A DNA stretch of 52,674 nucleotides from Legionella gratiana. GTDB lineage: Bacteria; Pseudomonadota; Gammaproteobacteria; Legionellales; Legionellaceae. A model generated the notes under the pieces. The model had not been told where the DNA came from. It was given only the letters and a program-made list of their open reading frames with translations, and made no database searches. The stretch lies in NCBI RefSeq assembly GCF_001467695.1, contig NZ_LNYE01000010.1, positions 1 through 52,674 on the forward strand, in the 5' to 3' direction. Below, piece by piece: positions 26,589 to 36,105 of the stretch (positions are counted from its first letter, which is position 1; every line of letters starts with the position of its first letter). A program made the position numbers and the translations under genes.

Positions 26589-27968
26589 ATGAATAATTCA
26601 ACTAATCCTTATCTTTTAGGAAATTTTGCTCCAGTTCATGATGAATTAGACGTAAAAAAATTGGAAGTAGTTGGTGAAATTCCTCGAGATTTACAGGGAG
26701 TGTATATGCGTAATGGACCTAATCCAGCATTCCCACCAATTTCATACACATACCCTTATGATGGTGATGGCATGATTCACGCGATCTATATTAATCAAGG
26801 TAAGGCAGCATACAAAAATCGATTTGTTGAAACTAAAGGATTAATTAAAGAACGAAAAGCGGGAAAAGCACTTTATAGTAGTGTTATAAAGCCTGAGCCC
26901 ATAGATCCTCAATGGGCAGGCCCTGAAGATCACCCTATTGCTCTAAAAAATGGCGCATTCATTCATATCATTCGTCACCATAACACGTATCTAGCCCTCA
27001 ATGAAGGATCTCCAGCATACGAGATGAATGTACATTTAGACACTCTTGGTGAGTGGCAGCCTTATAAAAACCGTCCTCCTATCGATGTATGTGCGCATAC
27101 CCGATGGGATCCCGTAACCGGTGAATTATGGTTTGTCAATTATGCATTAACACCACCTTATTTATCTTTTTATCGATTTGATAAACAGGGTAATTCGATT
27201 CAAAAATGGGACATTGAAAAATCCAATTGCTCTATGGTCCATGATTTTATTTTAACCCCAAATTACGTACTCGTTTTTGACTGTCCCGTAGTCTTTGATC
27301 TACAACAAATCATGGCTAGCGGAGCCATGTTGAGCTGGGAACCGGAACTCGGCGTGCGCATTGGCGCCATGCCACGCACTGGCGGAGCAATGAAATGGTT
27401 TCACACTGATCCATTTTTTGTTTTTCATTTCGCTAATGCATACGAACAAGACCATGAAATCATGATTGATTATGTAAAGCATGAAAAAATAGTACTTCTA
27501 ACACAAGAAAATCAATCAATCCCGCCTCGATTAAATCGTATTCGCCTCAACTTAAAAACTGGGACGATAAAAAACAGTGAATTAGACGATCGTCTTGTTG
27601 AATTTCCACGTATTAGGGAAGATCATGATACTTTGCCTCATCAATTTATCTATACCCCATCAAAAACTGGAAATCATAAAGGGGCATTTAATGCATTAAT
27701 CAAGTATGATATAACCCATCAAAAATCATGGGCTCATGATTTCGGTGCTCACGCAGAAATCGGTGAAGCAGTTTTTGCACCTGCCGCATCCAACCAAGCA
27801 GAAGATGATGGTTATTTACTTTTATTTGTTTATAATGCAGCCACTAATCAAAGCGAATTCGTTATTTTAGATGCACAAAACTTCCTGGATAAGCCACTAG
27901 CCCGGATTAAAATGCCACGCCGTATCCCCCATGGATTACATGGCTCGTGGATGCCAGGAACTTGGTAA
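26589..27968 (+). CDS. Carotenoid cleavage oxygenase family protein
   Basis: Non-haem iron dioxygenase of the RPE65/CCD seven-bladed propeller family; cleaves polyene or stilbene double bonds. Start at ATG 26589 gives 459 residues, normal for the family; the ORF is open to 26439. Family landmarks: GVYMRNGPNPAF, YPYDGDGMIHA, CAHTRWDPVTGELWFVNY, MVHDFILT, and the C-terminal HGLHGSWMPG with the last iron-ligand His. No carotenoid synthesis genes are nearby, so the substrate may be dietary or host apocarotenoid, or a lignin-type stilbene. Confidence 0.9.
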   Translation: MNNSTNPYLLGNFAPVHDELDVKKLEVVGEIPRDLQGVYMRNGPNPAFPPISYTYPYDGDGMIHAIYINQGKAAYKNRFVETKGLIKERKAGKALYSSVIKPEPIDPQWAGPEDHPIALKNGAFIHIIRHHNTYLALNEGSPAYEMNVHLDTLGEWQPYKNRPPIDVCAHTRWDPVTGELWFVNYALTPPYLSFYRFDKQGNSIQKWDIEKSNCSMVHDFILTPNYVLVFDCPVVFDLQQIMASGAMLSWEPELGVRIGAMPRTGGAMKWFHTDPFFVFHFANAYEQDHEIMIDYVKHEKIVLLTQENQSIPPRLNRIRLNLKTGTIKNSELDDRLVEFPRIREDHDTLPHQFIYTPSKTGNHKGAFNALIKYDITHQKSWAHDFGAHAEIGEAVFAPAASNQAEDDGYLLLFVYNAATNQSEFVILDAQNFLDKPLARIKMPRRIPHGLHGSWMPGTW

Positions 27969-27969
27969 T

Positions 27970-28000
27970 GAAAATAAGCTCTGAAATAAAGCTTATTTTC
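27970..28000. terminator. Bidirectional terminator hairpin
   Basis: GAAAATAAGCT (27970-27980), nine-base loop, then AGCTTATTTTC (27990-28000): a perfect 11-bp stem flanked by A- and T-rich sequence on both sides. It lies between the convergent carotenoid oxygenase and the SH2/U-box gene and can serve both strands. Confidence 0.75.
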
Positions 28001-28016
28001 TAAAATATTCCTTTTA

Positions 28017-29105
28017 TCAGGAACCTAGATGAAATTGCAGACAATTACGTTGCTGTTCCTCGTAAAAACTAGGCCACGCATCAATAAATAACCTCAAATT
28101 AACATTAGGAACAAGTGCCTTACCTCTAATATCTACTCGAGTAACTGGATCAGGAATAGGCTGAATATTGCTCCATACTGGTAGAGCACTTTGTTTGGAG
28201 CTTATCCATTGCTCTATCGAGCTTCGCTCATAGGAATACCCACTTGGACTTAAAACGGGATTTTCTATAGTGGCAAACAGTATAGGATCTTGGATGTCTT
28301 CCTCTACTTTCTCCAATTTAGCTAAGTACTCATCAGGCTGTAGTGAATTTGCGGCAATATAATTAATAATAGTTTTAAGTTTTATATTGGGGTAAAAATC
28401 ATGACCTTCCTCTAAGCTCGGGCACTCTTCCAGTAAATTAACTCGTTCGTACGTGATACCATCTTTAACAAGAGTCACTGGATCTTTCATCAACTTTGCT
28501 TCCCCAGTTTTTTTAGTTGCAAGCGGACATGAAAGAGCCATAAGTATTCCTTCGGGCAAAGAAATTATCGTTGATTTTAAATGACGATCGTGTAACTTTT
28601 CTGAACGTGAAAGATTAGTGTAAGTCGTGTAAGCTTTTGTTTGTGTTTCTTCGCCAGCTTTTGGGTTTATTCTATTTTCTGGATAATACCCGTTCTCGGA
28701 TAACAGCGTTAACAACCCAGGAAGATGAGGAGTTGTATTTTCCTCTGTCAACTTGATAATACCACCTACAGAATCAGCAATAGCCTGAAACAGATCACTA
28801 CCAGGGCTTTCGTTATTACGTATCCATCCCTTTTCATTTGATAACAAATAGCGTTGCGGTATGTTCATTTTCCATTTGGATGAGCCTTTATCATAACTTA
28901 CCGATTGAACCGTGAGTAACCCATCTACTCGACTCTCACGTATTAGCCATAACTTACCTTCATTTTCTTGTAGTGCGGCAAGCTTAGAAGAAAAATCGGG
29001 CTGTTTTTTGAGTAATTCAACTTTGGCTAAAAGGATTCGATTTGTTTCCTTAGGCCCCATTTTACCATAGATAAAAATATCAGCATCTTCAAGTTTAGAT
29101 TGCAT
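28017..29105 (-). CDS. SH2 plus tandem U-box protein, likely Dot/Icm effector E3 ligase
   Basis: 362 residues. N-terminal SH2 domain (about 8-120): opening IYGKMGPKETNRILL matches strand A/helix A, LWLIRES matches the FLVRES signature with Arg56 as the phosphotyrosine contact, then WKMNIPQRYLLS and SDLFQAIADSV. Two U-box-like segments follow: about 190-250 (ALSCPLATKK...DPVTLVKDGITYER) and about 272-345 (DPILFATIENPVLSPSGYSYER...NVNLRLFIDAW). U-boxes recruit ubiquitin E2 enzymes. Both domain types are eukaryotic and occur together in a few Legionella proteins (LUSH group, from memory). GGAG precedes the ATG. Inference: an injected E3 ligase steered to phosphotyrosine proteins. Confidence 0.85.
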   Translation of the reverse strand: MQSKLEDADIFIYGKMGPKETNRILLAKVELLKKQPDFSSKLAALQENEGKLWLIRESRVDGLLTVQSVSYDKGSSKWKMNIPQRYLLSNEKGWIRNNESPGSDLFQAIADSVGGIIKLTEENTTPHLPGLLTLLSENGYYPENRINPKAGEETQTKAYTTYTNLSRSEKLHDRHLKSTIISLPEGILMALSCPLATKKTGEAKLMKDPVTLVKDGITYERVNLLEECPSLEEGHDFYPNIKLKTIINYIAANSLQPDEYLAKLEKVEEDIQDPILFATIENPVLSPSGYSYERSSIEQWISSKQSALPVWSNIQPIPDPVTRVDIRGKALVPNVNLRLFIDAWPSFYEEQQRNCLQFHLGS

Positions 29106-29235
29106 TTTTTCTCCACAGAAATTTAAACATAGTCAACGAAAAGAGGTGATTATACATTGATCACAAAGAATAAACAATGATAAAAATGAATAGTAAAAAG
29201 ATATTGCGTTTAATTGAAATTCATTTAGACTTAAA

Positions 29236-29329
29236 AAAAGAACATACTACTTAAGAGCAATCCTATAAATTATTTTAATGTCCGATATAAAAATAAAAGT
29301 GATTTTTTATATCGAACTTATGTTCTTTT
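29236..29329. repeat. Nested inverted repeat, cgacataaaaa family
   Basis: Outer arms aaaagaacata (29236-29246) and tatgttctttt (29319-29329); inner arms gatataaaaa (29284-29293) and tttttatatc (29304-29313) separated by taaaagtgat. The inner part closely matches 47163-47195. It overlaps the stop of the gene at 29328. Confidence 0.6.
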
Positions 29330-30239
29330 AGTGAGTTAACCCAATTTCAGAAGCACGTAACTCCTGTGTATTTTCCGATGAATGCGTTTTTTCTTGCCAC
29401 CAATATTTCAACTGTTGAAACCCCTGTAAAGTCGCCCTATATAAATCAGGAAGAATAGAAACAATGGCATCAAAAAAATCAGTAAAGCCACCTTTGTTAA
29501 AACCATAAATACAACGACTAAATTCAGCCCCTTTTTTACTTAAAGCAATTATATCATCCTTTTTAGAGAAGAATTGATGTGGGTTAAAACCCAATTGAAA
29601 CTGGGCCTCATAATCTTTTAATTCCTGAGCAAAAATACCTTCGATATCATCCGCTAAAAGATGCTCGACTTGTATTTCAGTAAGAACAGGATAAAGTGTC
29701 GCCATCATAGTTCGCACCGTCTCGTTCTTAGTTAACTGCTCAATTGAACGATCTTTGCGTTTACCCGGGCCTTGTCCAAGACTCCAATTGCATGCCCCAA
29801 CCAGTAGGGTTAATGATTCATGATAGTCTGCATATGCAGTTGCCCGTTGACTGATATAATAAACTGTAGCTCCCCACCCTATCCAACCTAAAAAGCCAAT
29901 TACAGGAAGAAATGACAAAGCAGTCGCTACAACACCAAACGCAACACTTCCTAAAATTTTTTGATCAATGCTATGAAGTTGTGCCGATTTATCTTTAAAC
30001 AATGCAATACATTTATTTAAAAATTCGATATGTGTCGAATTTGTAGAAAGAAAATTCTGCTCTTCTTTAACTTGAACAGCAAGAACATTGCGATTCGCTG
30101 CTTGGGCTGACTTTGGAATAACGAAATAGTTTTCTGATTCCCTTTGTAACCTGTTAAGCTCATTGTTGATACCAAGCTGAGGTACTGAAGTAGAAACAGA
30201 TTGCGTTTTAATCCTTAAAAATTCAAATACTGATGCCAT
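29328..30239 (-). CDS. Unknown membrane-inserting protein, effector candidate
   Basis: 303 residues, no recognised family. No signal peptide. One hydrophobic region (about 95-130, FGVVATALSFLPVIGFLGWIG) could form one membrane hairpin. The rest is helical and charged, with a short hydrophilic C-terminal tail (ENTQELRASEIG). Cytoplasmic-type N-terminus plus an internal hairpin is common in Legionella effectors that insert in host membranes, and its neighbours are similar orphans. No PmrA box found. Function unknown. Confidence 0.65.
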   Translation of the reverse strand: MASVFEFLRIKTQSVSTSVPQLGINNELNRLQRESENYFVIPKSAQAANRNVLAVQVKEEQNFLSTNSTHIEFLNKCIALFKDKSAQLHSIDQKILGSVAFGVVATALSFLPVIGFLGWIGWGATVYYISQRATAYADYHESLTLLVGACNWSLGQGPGKRKDRSIEQLTKNETVRTMMATLYPVLTEIQVEHLLADDIEGIFAQELKDYEAQFQLGFNPHQFFSKKDDIIALSKKGAEFSRCIYGFNKGGFTDFFDAIVSILPDLYRATLQGFQQLKYWWQEKTHSSENTQELRASEIGLTH

Positions 30240-30384
30240 TTGTGTTCCTACTCGCCAAAAAAATTCATTCTAAATTTTATTGAACCTGATGACAATATGC
30301 CTTTGCTCAAAATTTACTTAATAAAAAAAATATTTATTCAGAAATAATCTTTTTTAGAATCAATTCATTAGCGAAAGATGATAT

Positions 30385-30717
30385 TTATTGACCAAAACCT
30401 TTAAAACATGGAGATCCTAATGATTGCATGGCACTACATCGAATTATTGTAGTTGTAGCTGCAGCATTATTAGCAATTTGAATCACAAAAGCTCGCCCAT
30501 CAGTACAAGCGACGTTCCAATATGCCGCACCATATAAATCAAGTCCTTGGAAAAAAGATTTGATAGGCACACAAGGTTCACCGGCTGAATTGACAATATT
30601 ACCCAAAATTTGAACTTGCTGATCGGATGTTCTGCTTGACAAGATCTCACTTGCAATATTGGCATAGGTAAGTGAAGCTAATGCTAATAGAGAAACTGCT
30701 ATTATTGACTGTCTCAT
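30385..30717 (-). CDS. Small secreted protein
   Basis: 110 residues. Clear Sec signal peptide (MRQSIIAVSLLALASLTYA) and a mature domain of about 90 residues with three or four cysteines (EPCVPI, NVACTDGR, IIRCSAM, GSPCFKG), suggesting disulfides in the periplasm or outside the cell. No homologue recognised. Confidence 0.7.
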   Translation of the reverse strand: MRQSIIAVSLLALASLTYANIASEILSSRTSDQQVQILGNIVNSAGEPCVPIKSFFQGLDLYGAAYWNVACTDGRAFVIQIANNAAATTTIIRCSAMQSLGSPCFKGFGQ

Positions 30718-31005
30718 GTCGCATCCTTACATTGAGTAACAACAAGATTTTGGTCCTATGATGTTATTGTAGGATACGATTGGATTTAATTGCAAAAAAG
30801 AGCCAACAAGATAAATTTTAAGCCACCTTCTTTAAGTACATCGCTTAAGTGTAAAAAAACAATCCATTTAAAATGCGCAGCATTTATACAAGATTCCATG
30901 CTTATTCTGAACTTTGCACTTTTGCTCGAAAAATGGAACACCTTGACACCAAACCTGGCACACTGTAAAAATTAAATCGTCAATGGGAATGAAAAGGAGA
31001 ATGTT

Positions 31006-32202
31006 ATGGAAGGAAAACTAGAGCTGTATCAGCAGGAAATTAATTCTCAAACTCAAACAATTTTTACGCGCCTAGAACACTATCGTAATGCCATGTTTGA
31101 AATAAAGAAATTATTAAAGGATTATTTCTTTAATACATGGCGAACACAAAGACTCACCGAAGTCGCCCAAGGAGAAGAAGTCGTTTTTAGCTTCAATATG
31201 GTTCAGCAAGCCATGGAGAATTGTTTGGTTGATGAGAAAATATTAGTAGAAACCGCGCAAACAAGTATCAAGGACACAGAAAATCCAAGCCTTATTGCGG
31301 CTTTTGAGCCTTATGTTTTAAAGAGTGGTTTGCCATTGGAATTAAATCAAGAAACTGGTTTGTTTCTCTTTAAACCCGAAAAACCATATACACCAATGGC
31401 ACAAGTTTTTATGCGCCAATTTGCTTATGCTCTAAGTATTTATCGTATATGTTTGGGCGTTTGCGAAACTTATTTTGCTATTTATAGTCATCCAGGAATA
31501 GAAACCAAACAACAAAAAGATTATATTGAGTCCGCGAATTTTTTAAAACAACAACTTAATGAAGAAATTGATTTAATTTCTTTATATAAAGAAGTAAAAA
31601 AAATTGAACATGAAATTTTACGCTTGCTCCGCACTGAGAAAATACATGAAGGGTTAGATCAATTTAAAAATGATATCGATAAACTTAAAATTAAATTGAT
31701 TACGTTATTGGAATCTGGAGCTAATTATTTGCAAGATTCCTATAAAGAATTCCCTAATAATCCTATATTATGGCTACTTCATGATCGGAGTTGGCACGCA
31801 TTACTTAAAACGATTTCAGGCCTTCTTTATGCTCAGCAATATAACTATTCTACTTTATATGGCACATTAGAAATTAAGAAAGAATTTATTAGTTTAATTA
31901 AGACAGAAATTGACAAGTTTGATACCGCTGTATTAGCAAAAACTCCTTTAGTTAAAATTGAATTATTAAAAAAAGCTGCAAAACTTATTAATGGAATAAA
32001 AATTGATATCCTTGCTCAGTTTGCAGAGAAAGAAATAGAATTGGTTGAGGCCCCTAAAGTCGGTATCTTTTCTCCTTCCCAATCTAATAATATTTATGGG
32101 CGCTATTTTGCTTATCATAAAAGTCTGTTAACAAATAACGACTGTGTTGAAGAAGAACACGTTGAAAAAGATGAAGAAGAGCGAGTATACAAACCTTTGT
32201 AA
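31006..32202 (+). CDS. Coiled-coil protein with acidic C-terminal tail, effector candidate
   Basis: 398 residues, almost all helical, no signal peptide or membrane segment. Long amphipathic stretches at about 180-245 (EIDLISLYKEVKKIEHEILRL) and 295-350. The tail contains EEEHVEKDEEERV 7-18 residues before the end, matching the glutamate-rich E-block seen in many Dot/Icm substrates. AAGGAG stands before the ATG. The preceding 288 bp (30718-31005) hold no other gene. Function unknown. Confidence 0.7.
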   Translation: MEGKLELYQQEINSQTQTIFTRLEHYRNAMFEIKKLLKDYFFNTWRTQRLTEVAQGEEVVFSFNMVQQAMENCLVDEKILVETAQTSIKDTENPSLIAAFEPYVLKSGLPLELNQETGLFLFKPEKPYTPMAQVFMRQFAYALSIYRICLGVCETYFAIYSHPGIETKQQKDYIESANFLKQQLNEEIDLISLYKEVKKIEHEILRLLRTEKIHEGLDQFKNDIDKLKIKLITLLESGANYLQDSYKEFPNNPILWLLHDRSWHALLKTISGLLYAQQYNYSTLYGTLEIKKEFISLIKTEIDKFDTAVLAKTPLVKIELLKKAAKLINGIKIDILAQFAEKEIELVEAPKVGIFSPSQSNNIYGRYFAYHKSLLTNNDCVEEEHVEKDEEERVYKPL

Positions 32203-32388
32203 ATAGATATTGACCCACCAAAAGTGGCTTTATATAGTTTACCTGTTTTTTCTGAAATCTTTTTAGCACAAACAGTAAAATTTTTTTATAAAATAAATAT
32301 GGGCGATTCCTGAAAGATGCTCCTCATACATCACGAACAGTGTATACTTGAGAAACTCAAATATCTCGATACACATTGAGGAACTTTT

Positions 32389-33066
32389 ATGCCAGGACAG
32401 CCCTTTAAAATTACCTTACTTCTTATTTTATTGAGCATGATTTTCTATCTTTTGTTGCTCCCTTTTATCCAATACCCTATAACCACTGTACTCAAACCTA
32501 TTCCGATTATTTTGCTCATACTGTATGCATTACAAGTTACTTTAGAACAACCAACAAAATGCTTATTACTCGGAGCATTAAGCTTTTCAGTCATTGGTGA
32601 TATTGTTTTAACATTGCCCACAAAAGCAGCACTCCAGGCAGGAATCTTAGCATTTATGGTAACACACTGTACTTACATTTCCCTCTTTTTAAAAAGTAGT
32701 CAATTTCAAAAGAAAAATGTCATTTCATTTTTACCGGTACTGATATTCGTTCTTATTGGAAGTTATTTCCTATGGCCCTATTTAGGCGAAATGAAAAAAC
32801 CTGTATCACTATACTTATTCCTGCTTACTTTCATGGTTTTTTGTTCTTTTCAAGTAATGCAGCAATCACTCATAATTCGCCTTGGAGCTTGTCTTTTTTT
32901 ACTCTCTGATTTTACACTAGCATTGGACTTATTCGTTCTGACTCCTAATAAACCACTTGATGTGGTAATTATGCTTCTTTATTATCTAGCTCAACTCTTA
33001 TTAGTGGTTGGAACTACTCAAAAAAACTTCCAAAATATATTCATGCAAAATAGAGTCTCTTTTTGA
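32389..33066 (+). CDS. yhhN: YhhN/TMEM86-family membrane protein (lysoplasmalogenase-like)
   Basis: 225 residues with about seven or eight transmembrane segments. Conserved family features include LLGALSFSVIGDIVLTLP and the late LLSDFTLALDLF. Animal TMEM86 members hydrolyse the vinyl-ether bond of lysoplasmalogens; the bacterial role is not settled. GAGGAAC is upstream of the ATG. Standalone gene before the efflux operon. Confidence 0.85.
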   Translation: MPGQPFKITLLLILLSMIFYLLLLPFIQYPITTVLKPIPIILLILYALQVTLEQPTKCLLLGALSFSVIGDIVLTLPTKAALQAGILAFMVTHCTYISLFLKSSQFQKKNVISFLPVLIFVLIGSYFLWPYLGEMKKPVSLYLFLLTFMVFCSFQVMQQSLIIRLGACLFLLSDFTLALDLFVLTPNKPLDVVIMLLYYLAQLLLVVGTTQKNFQNIFMQNRVSF

Positions 33067-33198
33067 TCTGTATCTTCTTTATGCTTAATCCTAGATTCAG
33101 CTGCCGAATTTAGGTTACTATATTTCTCTTAATAAAAAGCATCAAAATAGCTTTCCGCGATATTCGCTGGCAAGCAAAAAGCTCAGGATGGGTTTGAA

Positions 33199-34035
33199 AT
33201 GCGTAATTTGCTGTTCATAGGGTTGATCACCCTACTTTTAATCTCCTGCAACAATGAAAAAAATAAATCATTTAGTGGATATATTGATACAGATCTTGTT
33301 TATTTGTCGTCTGATTTTGGCGGGCGTTTGACTGATTTAGCCATATCAAAAGGACAAATAGTAAAAAAAAATCAATTTCTATTCAAGCTTGAACAAACTA
33401 ATGAACTTTATAATGTCAAAATGAGTCAATTAGGTACTAAAGAACTTCTTGCTCAACGACAACAAACTTTAATTCAACTCAATTATAATGAAATTAATTA
33501 TCGTCGTATTGTCGCTATGCGTAAACAAAATGCTGCAAGTCAAAATGATCTTGACGCAGCTCAAAAAGATTTAAATATTTCCAAACAACAACTTGCTGAT
33601 ATTGACGTTAAAATCAAAAATAATCAGCTAGAAGTTGCTGATAAAAAATGGCTGGTGACCCGCAAAGAAAATTTTGCTCCAGAACAAGGAATTATATTTG
33701 ATACCTATTATACTCAAGGCGAATTTGTTCAAGCAGCAGCCCCAATTCTCTCATTAATTACCAAAAATAATATTAAAGCTATATTTTTTGTGCCTGAGGA
33801 AAAATTAAGTCAATTACGACTTAATGAACATGTTACAATTAAAACGGATCAAAATGCTCATTTTGCTACAGGACATATTTCCTATATTTCTAATATAGCG
33901 GAATATACCCCTCCTATTATCTATTCGCGCGAGGAACGTCAACGACTTGTTTTTCGAATCGAAGCAAAAATTGATACGCCTGATTTAGAAAAAATACATT
34001 ACGGGCAACCGGTAACTTTGGAATTAACCTCATGA
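33199..34035 (+). CDS. Membrane-fusion lipoprotein of an ABC exporter (HlyD family)
   Basis: 278 residues. A short signal peptide ends at LLLISC (Cys17), so it is probably a lipoprotein. HlyD-type order: biotinyl-lipoyl half-motif (SSDFGGRLTDLAISKGQIVKK), a coiled-coil hairpin (about 75-155), second lipoyl half and beta-barrel (TYYTQGEFVQAAAPIL...). First of four co-directional genes with 4-base overlaps, linking the inner-membrane ABC unit to the outer-membrane factor at 36106. Resembles YbhG of the YbhGFSR system. Confidence 0.9.
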   Translation: MRNLLFIGLITLLLISCNNEKNKSFSGYIDTDLVYLSSDFGGRLTDLAISKGQIVKKNQFLFKLEQTNELYNVKMSQLGTKELLAQRQQTLIQLNYNEINYRRIVAMRKQNAASQNDLDAAQKDLNISKQQLADIDVKIKNNQLEVADKKWLVTRKENFAPEQGIIFDTYYTQGEFVQAAAPILSLITKNNIKAIFFVPEEKLSQLRLNEHVTIKTDQNAHFATGHISYISNIAEYTPPIIYSREERQRLVFRIEAKIDTPDLEKIHYGQPVTLELTS

Positions 34036-34934
34036 GCGATTTAGTTATTGATGTTAGAGAATTAACTAAAAAATTTGATGAAAAAGTTGCTGTTGACCAC
34101 ATCTCTCTTAAAGTGGAAAAAGGCTCTATATTCGGTTTTCTCGGCTCCAATGGTAGTGGAAAAACAACTACGATTCGGATGATTTGTGGTCTTTTAACGC
34201 CCACAGAGGGGAAAGGAACCTGCTTGGGTTATGATATTCAAACACAAAGCGATAAGATAAAAAAAAATACTGGGTACATGCCGCAAAAATTCAGTTATTA
34301 TACAGGATTAACTGTCTATGAAAATCTTCGTTTTGTTGCTGATATTTTTCAAATTAAAAACTCGGCTGAAGAAATAAACAAAATGATGAAGGATCTAGGT
34401 CTTGACAAGTATCGCAAGGTCCAAGCAGGTCGATTATCCGGAGGATGGAAACAAAGCCTAGCCTTGGCTTGTAGCATATTGCATAAGCCCCAATTACTTT
34501 TTTTGGATGAGCCCACCGCAGGTGTTGATCCCAAGGCACGTAAAGAGTTTTGGGATTATTTACATAAAATTACCACACGTGACGGGACTACAATTCTAGT
34601 AACAACTCATTACATGGACGAGGCTGAGAAATGCACCGATCTCGCCTACATCAACTTAGGAACATTATTGTATACAGGCAGTACAAAAAACTTAATACCC
34701 TATTCAAAAGTCAAAACTTTTATCTTAGAAGCCGATCGGAAAGAGCAGAGTTTATTAATAAAGAAAGTAAACGATTCCTATCCAGAATTATTGGCTTCTA
34801 TTGTAAATAATGAGTTGCGAATTTCATCTCGAAATCATCAAGAATTGGATAAGTTAATTCAAGAAAACAAGAACTTGTCCTTTAAAGAAGTGACTCCTTC
34901 GTTTGAAGAAGTTTTTATTGGGTTAATGCAATGA
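34032..34934 (+). CDS. ABC transporter ATPase subunit
   Basis: 300 residues. Walker A GSNGSGKTT (38-46), signature LSGGW (135-139), Walker B LLFLDE (155-160) and switch VTTHYMDEAEKC. The C-terminal 80 residues are the usual extension of drug/lipid exporter ATPases. Starts inside the MFP stop and ends inside the permease start, so the stoichiometry is translationally coupled. Energises the exporter; substrate unknown. Confidence 0.94.
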   Translation: MSDLVIDVRELTKKFDEKVAVDHISLKVEKGSIFGFLGSNGSGKTTTIRMICGLLTPTEGKGTCLGYDIQTQSDKIKKNTGYMPQKFSYYTGLTVYENLRFVADIFQIKNSAEEINKMMKDLGLDKYRKVQAGRLSGGWKQSLALACSILHKPQLLFLDEPTAGVDPKARKEFWDYLHKITTRDGTTILVTTHYMDEAEKCTDLAYINLGTLLYTGSTKNLIPYSKVKTFILEADRKEQSLLIKKVNDSYPELLASIVNNELRISSRNHQELDKLIQENKNLSFKEVTPSFEEVFIGLMQ

Positions 34935-36091
34935 AGAATTATAAAAATGTCATACACGGAATATCGATTGCTCGCATTGCAGGTTTAATCCGCAAAGAAT
35001 TCATTCTTATTACCCGTGATCGTGGTACTATAGCCATGCTGGTCATTCTACCCATCATGCTCCTTATTCTCTTTGGCTTTGCTATTGAATTTGATCCCAA
35101 ACATCTGCCTACCACTATTGTAAGTTATGATAACTCTCCTTTAACCCGAAGTTATGTTAGTGCACTCGAGGCTTCAGGATATTTTAAAGTAACTCATGAA
35201 GCATCTGACGAATATAAAAAAAATCAAGACCTTGCGAATGGTAAAATAAGTTTTGCATTTACTATTCCTCCGAATTTTACTCGCAAATACTTACGTAATG
35301 AAAATCCTCAGCTATTAGTTGAAATTGATGGCTCAGATCCTGGAAGTAGTGCCAGTGCTCTTGGAAATGCACTGCCGATTTTGAATCAAACTTTAAATAC
35401 ATTCAACAAACAAGGATTAGGTTCTCCAGTACTAGGCAACCCACAACGGAACGTGAATCTTACGATTCACCGACTTTATAATGAATCGAATACAAGCTCT
35501 TATAATATTGTCCCTGGTTTAATTGGCGTATTACTGACATTAACCATGGTCATGCTCACCTCAACCGCCATTACGTCAGAAAAAGAATCCGGTACGATGG
35601 AAATGTTACTCAGTACCCCCTTAAAACCTACTGAGATTATTTTAGGAAAGGTGATACCTTATATCGTTCTGGGTTACTTACAACTCACAAGTATTTTAAT
35701 TTTTGGTAAGCTCTTGATTAATATTCCTACTGAAGGAAGTTTGATTTTGCTTTATATGGCTTCCGCACCCTTTATTATTGCCAATTTGATGGTTGGAATG
35801 ATTTATTCCACAATAGCACGTACCCCTATGCAAGCCATGCAACTTAGTGTGTTTTATCAACTCCCTTCCATGTTTTTATCAGGTTACATTTTTTCGTTCT
35901 ATGGCATGCCAATATGGGCCCAAATGTTAGGATACTGTATTCCAATGACTTATTTTATTCGTATTACGCGTGGAATTTTACTCAAAGGTAACACTGTTAG
36001 CCAAATAATTCCTAATATTTTACCTATTTTATTGATTGCTTTTATCCTGGTGCTTTTGACAGGAAAAATATTTAGAACAAAACTTGATTAA
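34931..36091 (+). CDS. ABC-2 type permease
   Basis: 386 residues. First transmembrane segment at about 35-55 (TIAMLVILPIMLLILFGFAI), a periplasmic domain of about 130 residues, then five more membrane segments from about residue 195. ITSEKESGTMEMLLSTPLKP is the conserved coupling region of YbhS/YbhR-type permeases. A single permease gene implies a homodimer. Confidence 0.93.
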   Translation: MKNYKNVIHGISIARIAGLIRKEFILITRDRGTIAMLVILPIMLLILFGFAIEFDPKHLPTTIVSYDNSPLTRSYVSALEASGYFKVTHEASDEYKKNQDLANGKISFAFTIPPNFTRKYLRNENPQLLVEIDGSDPGSSASALGNALPILNQTLNTFNKQGLGSPVLGNPQRNVNLTIHRLYNESNTSSYNIVPGLIGVLLTLTMVMLTSTAITSEKESGTMEMLLSTPLKPTEIILGKVIPYIVLGYLQLTSILIFGKLLINIPTEGSLILLYMASAPFIIANLMVGMIYSTIARTPMQAMQLSVFYQLPSMFLSGYIFSFYGMPIWAQMLGYCIPMTYFIRITRGILLKGNTVSQIIPNILPILLIAFILVLLTGKIFRTKLD

Positions 36092-36105
36092 ATTTAATTG
36101 ATGGA

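Noticed and set aside
30810..30860. Possible PmrA box before the 31006 gene (ctttaagtacatcgcttaag)
   Set aside because: Half-sites are imperfect and the spacing does not fit N2; far from the start codon.
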